From CAVORB01 sp964395315 (GTDB lineage Bacteria > Pseudomonadota > Gammaproteobacteria > Chromatiales > Chromatiaceae), in contig CAYNBI010000128.1 of the NCBI GenBank assembly GCA_964395315.1, positions 1 to 7,045 of the forward strand: a DNA stretch of 7,045 nt, read 5' to 3'. The translations under genes and the position numbers were made by a program. The notes below the pieces were generated by a model. That model did no database searches, was not told where the DNA came from, and worked only from the letters and a program-made list of their open reading frames with translations. Shown piece by piece: positions 4,835 to 7,045 of this stretch (position 1 is its first letter; every line of letters begins with the position of its first letter).

Positions 4835-5470
4835 TCACAGCGCCTCGGCAACCATCTCGCGCTCGGCCTCGGTCAGGCTGTCCCGGAAGGCAGGCCAGGC
4901 GAAGATTCGCTTCGAGTAGTCGCGGATGGCTTTGGCCTTGGGCGGCAGATCGACACCCAGCACGGGGAGACGCCACAGGAGAGGGGCGACGCAGCAATCC
5001 ACCAGGGAGAACTCGTCGTTCATGAAAAACGGCTTGGCGGAGAACACGGGCGAGGTCGCGATGAGGCTCTCGCGAAGCTCCTTGCGCGCCTGAGCGGCCT
5101 CGTCCTCGCTGCCGGTCAGGATCTGGTCCATGAGGGCGTACCAGTCGCGCTCGACGCGATACATGTAGAGCCTGGACGTGGCTCGCGCGACGGGGTCGAC
5201 GGGCAGCAGCGGCGGATGCGGAAACCGCTCGTCGAGATACTCCATGATGATGCGCGCCTCGTACAGGCGCAGGTCGCGGTCGACCAGCGTCGGGACGGTT
5301 CCGTAGGGGTTGAAGTCCATGACCTCGTCCGGCAGGTCGTGGGCATCGACGTCCACGATATCCACCGTGATGCCCTTCTCCGCCAGCACGACACGCACCC
5401 GGTGGCAGTACGGGCAGGAGGGATCGGAAAACAGGGTCATGACGGATCTTCGGTTTGCAGCCACTGCCAT
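4835..5470 (-). CDS. sspA: Stringent starvation protein A, SspA
   Basis: SspA is a GST-fold protein that binds RNA polymerase and, in E. coli, lowers H-NS levels in stationary phase and supports acid tolerance. The 211-residue product matches E. coli SspA from the first residues (MAVAANRRSVMTLFS) to near the end (SLTEAEREM). The thioredoxin-like N-domain spans about 10-82 and the helical C-domain about 92-205. The surface motif P84-H85-P86, needed for activity in E. coli, is at the same positions, followed by the conserved RLYMYRVERDWY (100-111). One difference stands out: residues 19-22 read CPYC, a glutaredoxin-type pair, where E. coli SspA lacks cysteines. The ATG at 5470 is preceded by GGAG about 10 nt upstream and AAGGA closer in. 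The gene has its own likely promoter after the petC terminator and leads a two-gene operon with sspB. Confidence 0.96.
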   Translation of the reverse strand: MAVAANRRSVMTLFSDPSCPYCHRVRVVLAEKGITVDIVDVDAHDLPDEVMDFNPYGTVPTLVDRDLRLYEARIIMEYLDERFPHPPLLPVDPVARATSRLYMYRVERDWYALMDQILTGSEDEAAQARKELRESLIATSPVFSAKPFFMNDEFSLVDCCVAPLLWRLPVLGVDLPPKAKAIRDYSKRIFAWPAFRDSLTEAEREMVAEAL

Positions 5471-5525
5471 CTATCCTTTACTCCAACTCGCGCAGACTAG
5501 CCCAGCGGCGCCGGGGCGGAGGCAC

Positions 5526-5531
5526 AGTATA
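5526..5531 (-). promoter_or_regulatory. Candidate -10 box of the sspA-sspB promoter
   Basis: TATACT on the minus strand is one base from the sigma-70 consensus -10 and lies 55 nt before the sspA ATG, between the petC terminator and the gene. No good -35 is seen at 16-18 nt upstream, where the sequence is GC-rich around AAGCGG, so an activator or alternative sigma factor could be involved. The rest of the 233-bp gap 5471-5703 contains only this and the terminator that I can support. Confidence 0.45.
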
Positions 5532-5626
5532 GCCGAAAACGGATGACACCCGCTTTGACCTCCGGCGCGCCCCGAGGGGCCGCCGATCCGACATTCGGGC
5601 GGGTTTCACGGCGGCATGCGGAAAGC

Positions 5627-5656
5627 AAAAAAAGAACCCCGCGCGAGGCGGGGTTC
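5627..5656 (-). terminator. Intrinsic terminator of the petBC operon
   Basis: On the minus strand, GAACCCCGC and GCGGGGTTC form a perfect 9-bp stem with a 5-nt loop (5634-5656), followed at once by seven T (5627-5633). It begins 47 nt after the petC stop. This is a textbook Rho-independent terminator and separates the cytochrome bc1 operon from sspA-sspB. Confidence 0.93.
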
Positions 5657-5703
5657 CGGGTACGAAACGCCGTGCGGTCGTCGCTGACCGCGCGGGCGAA
5701 GGT

Positions 5704-6447
5704 CTAATGGACGTCCTTCCAGTATTCCTTCTTCAGGGCATAGGCGAGGATGAAGAACAGGCCCAGGAACAGCAGCACGTAGATGCCCAGGCGCTGGCGC
5801 TCGAGCTTCATCGGCTCACCCGCATAGGTCAGGAAGTTGGTGAGATCCCGCACCATCTCATCGTAGGCCTCAGCGGTCATGGTGCCGGCTTGACCAGGCT
5901 CTATGCCGACCACCTGCTTGACCATCTCGCCATCGGGGCCTTCCTTCTCCTCGAAGACCGGGTTCTGCACCCCCTGCAGCGGCGCCAGCACGTGAGGCAT
6001 GCCGACGTCGGGAAAGACCAGGTTGTTCACGCCATAGGGGCGGGCGTTGTCGGTGTAGAAGGTCTTGAGATAGGTGTAGAGCCAGTCGGGGCTGCGCCAG
6101 CGGGTGACCAGGGTGAGATCGGGCACAGCGGTGCCGAACCACTTCTCGCCGTCCTCCGGACGCATGGCGTTGGTCATGAGGTCGCCCGGCTTGGAGCCGT
6201 CGAGGATCAGGTTCTGGCGTAGCTCCACCTCGTCGATGCCGATGTCCGCGGCCATGCGGTTGTAGCGCATGTACTGCAGCGAATGGCAGCCCATGCAGTA
6301 GTTCACGAAGTACTTCGCGCCGCGCTGCAGGGACGCCTGGTCGGAGAGGTCGATGTTGGCGTCCTCCAGGTGGACGGCGTGCCCGCCGGCGGCGGGAGCC
6401 AACGCGGGCGCCATCAACAGGATCGATGCAATGATCAGCTTTCTCAT
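5704..6447 (-). CDS. petC: Cytochrome c1, bc1 complex subunit
   Basis: Cytochrome c1 carries the c-type haem of the cytochrome bc1 complex (complex III), taking electrons from the Rieske protein and passing them to soluble cytochrome c on the periplasmic side. The 247-residue protein has a Sec signal peptide (1 to about 20, ending APA) and the haem motif C51-M-G-C54-H55. M150 in FPDVGMPHVLAPLQG is the likely sixth ligand. A C-terminal membrane anchor spans about 221-238 (GIYVLLFLGLFFILAYAL) with a Lys/Trp-rich cytoplasmic end. Length and motifs are those of proteobacterial cytochrome c1. Its ATG shares one base with the petB stop (TAATG at 6445-6449), and GGAGAGGG at 6455-6462 inside petB is its ribosome binding site. 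It is the last gene of the pet operon before the terminator at 5627-5656. Confidence 0.97.
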   Translation of the reverse strand: MRKLIIASILLMAPALAPAAGGHAVHLEDANIDLSDQASLQRGAKYFVNYCMGCHSLQYMRYNRMAADIGIDEVELRQNLILDGSKPGDLMTNAMRPEDGEKWFGTAVPDLTLVTRWRSPDWLYTYLKTFYTDNARPYGVNNLVFPDVGMPHVLAPLQGVQNPVFEEKEGPDGEMVKQVVGIEPGQAGTMTAEAYDEMVRDLTNFLTYAGEPMKLERQRLGIYVLLFLGLFFILAYALKKEYWKDVH

Positions 6448-7045
6448 TAGGACACCCTCTCCGGAACCGGCTTCGTCTTGTCCATCTTGGTGTAGATGGG
6501 CATCAGCAGGAAGAACGCGAAGTACAGCGCTGTGAAGATCTGGGCCATCAGGGTCGAGATCGGGCTCGCGGGCTGCAGGCCGAGATAGGCCAGCACGACG
6601 AAGGAGACGGCGAACACGCCCAGCGCGATCTTGAACAGCGGGCCGCGGTAGCGAACCGACTTGACCGGGCTGCGGTCGAGCCAGGGCAGCGCAAACATGA
6701 TCAGAATGGCGGCGAACATCACCACCACGCCCGGAAACTGGGAGCCGAACATGGGCGGGACGGCACGCAGCATGGCGTAGTAAGGCGTGAAGTACCAGAC
6801 CGGAGCGATGTGCTCGGGGGTCTTGAGCGGATTGGCGGGCTGGAAGTTGGGGGCCTCGAGGAACAGCCCGCCGAGGTCCGGGGCAAAGAAGACCACCGCC
6901 GAGAAAAGGGCCAGGAAGACCACGATGCCCACGATGTCCTTGACCGTGTAGTACGGGTGGAAGGGTATGCCGTCCTTCGGGATGCCGTTCGCGTGCTTGG
7001 TCGCCTTGATCTCGATGCCGTCCGGGTTGTTGGAACCCACCTTGT
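6447..7045 (-). CDS. petB: Cytochrome b, C-terminal half (partial, cut by window edge)
   Basis: This is the C-terminal part of the cytochrome bc1 subunit that holds the quinol oxidation (Qo) site. About 199 codons are visible, starting inside KVGSNNPDG, a conserved stretch after helix D. The codon GTG at 7038-7040 encodes Val there and is not a start. Four membrane segments follow, around DIVGIVVFLALFSAVVFFA, FPGVVVMFAAILIMFALPWL, LFKIALGVFAVSFVVLAYLG and LMAQIFTALYFAFFLLMPIY, matching helices E to H. The Qo motif PVWY lies at 6792-6803 in HIAPVWYFTPYYAMLRAVP; it replaces the PEWY of mitochondria and alphaproteobacteria and is known from beta/gamma groups. The haem b histidines sit in the N-terminal half, outside the window. 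The Rieske gene (petA) is expected further upstream. Confidence 0.96.
   Translation of the reverse strand, partial: KVGSNNPDGIEIKATKHANGIPKDGIPFHPYYTVKDIVGIVVFLALFSAVVFFAPDLGGLFLEAPNFQPANPLKTPEHIAPVWYFTPYYAMLRAVPPMFGSQFPGVVVMFAAILIMFALPWLDRSPVKSVRYRGPLFKIALGVFAVSFVVLAYLGLQPASPISTLMAQIFTALYFAFFLLMPIYTKMDKTKPVPERVS

Noticed and set aside
4818..4997. 60-codon extension of the sspB frame
   Set aside because: It lies mostly within sspA in another frame; SspB similarity begins at 4817.
7038..7040. GTG as start codon of the cytochrome b gene
   Set aside because: The codon is Val within the conserved KVGSNNPDG stretch; the frame continues beyond the window, so the gene is partial.

Overview
The window looks like chromosomal DNA of a high-GC gammaproteobacterium. 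The main reasons are the order petB-petC-sspA-sspB on the minus strand, the very close match of SspA and SspB to the E. coli proteins, and a YmdB-type macrodomain protein and DUF3301 protein nearby. The PVWY form of the cytochrome b Qo motif fits the beta/gamma group. A Chromatiales or Ectothiorhodospiraceae-like host is plausible, but the sequence alone does not settle it. All genes lie on the minus strand except the DUF3301 gene.

From right to left, in transcription order, 7045-5704 holds the C-terminal half of cytochrome b (petB, cut by the window edge) and the complete cytochrome c1 gene (petC). Their stop and start codons overlap as TAATG. A strong intrinsic terminator at 5627-5656 closes this respiratory operon. 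A separate promoter-like -10 at 5526-5531 precedes sspA (RNA-polymerase-associated stringent starvation protein A) and sspB (ClpXP adaptor), which are 17 nt apart. The plus-strand DUF3301 gene (4083-4397) converges on sspB and diverges from a two-gene unit: a macrodomain ADP-ribosyl hydrolase (3400-3921) overlapping by 4 bp with an 80-residue two-helix membrane protein (3161-3403).

The 258-bp gap at 2903-3160 has no gene but contains four closely packed inverted repeats in 2939-3066. It precedes an alanine-rich lipoprotein gene (2495-2902), a very strong GC hairpin (2446-2477) and a TrmN6-like SAM methyltransferase gene (1659-2420). Next comes a 326-bp stretch (1333-1658) without a supportable gene. 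A translationally coupled DUF4160-DUF2442 pair (1332-773) follows, then a zinc-ribbon Nudix hydrolase (690-112). The left edge (1-111) is non-coding with a 12-bp imperfect inverted repeat.

The window is mostly ordinary core genome. The least explained parts are the hairpin cluster at 2939-3066, the DUF4160-DUF2442 pair with the gene-free stretch upstream of it, and the coupling of a macrodomain enzyme to a tiny membrane protein. I see no clear new defence system, CRISPR array, complete insertion sequence, tRNA or rRNA.
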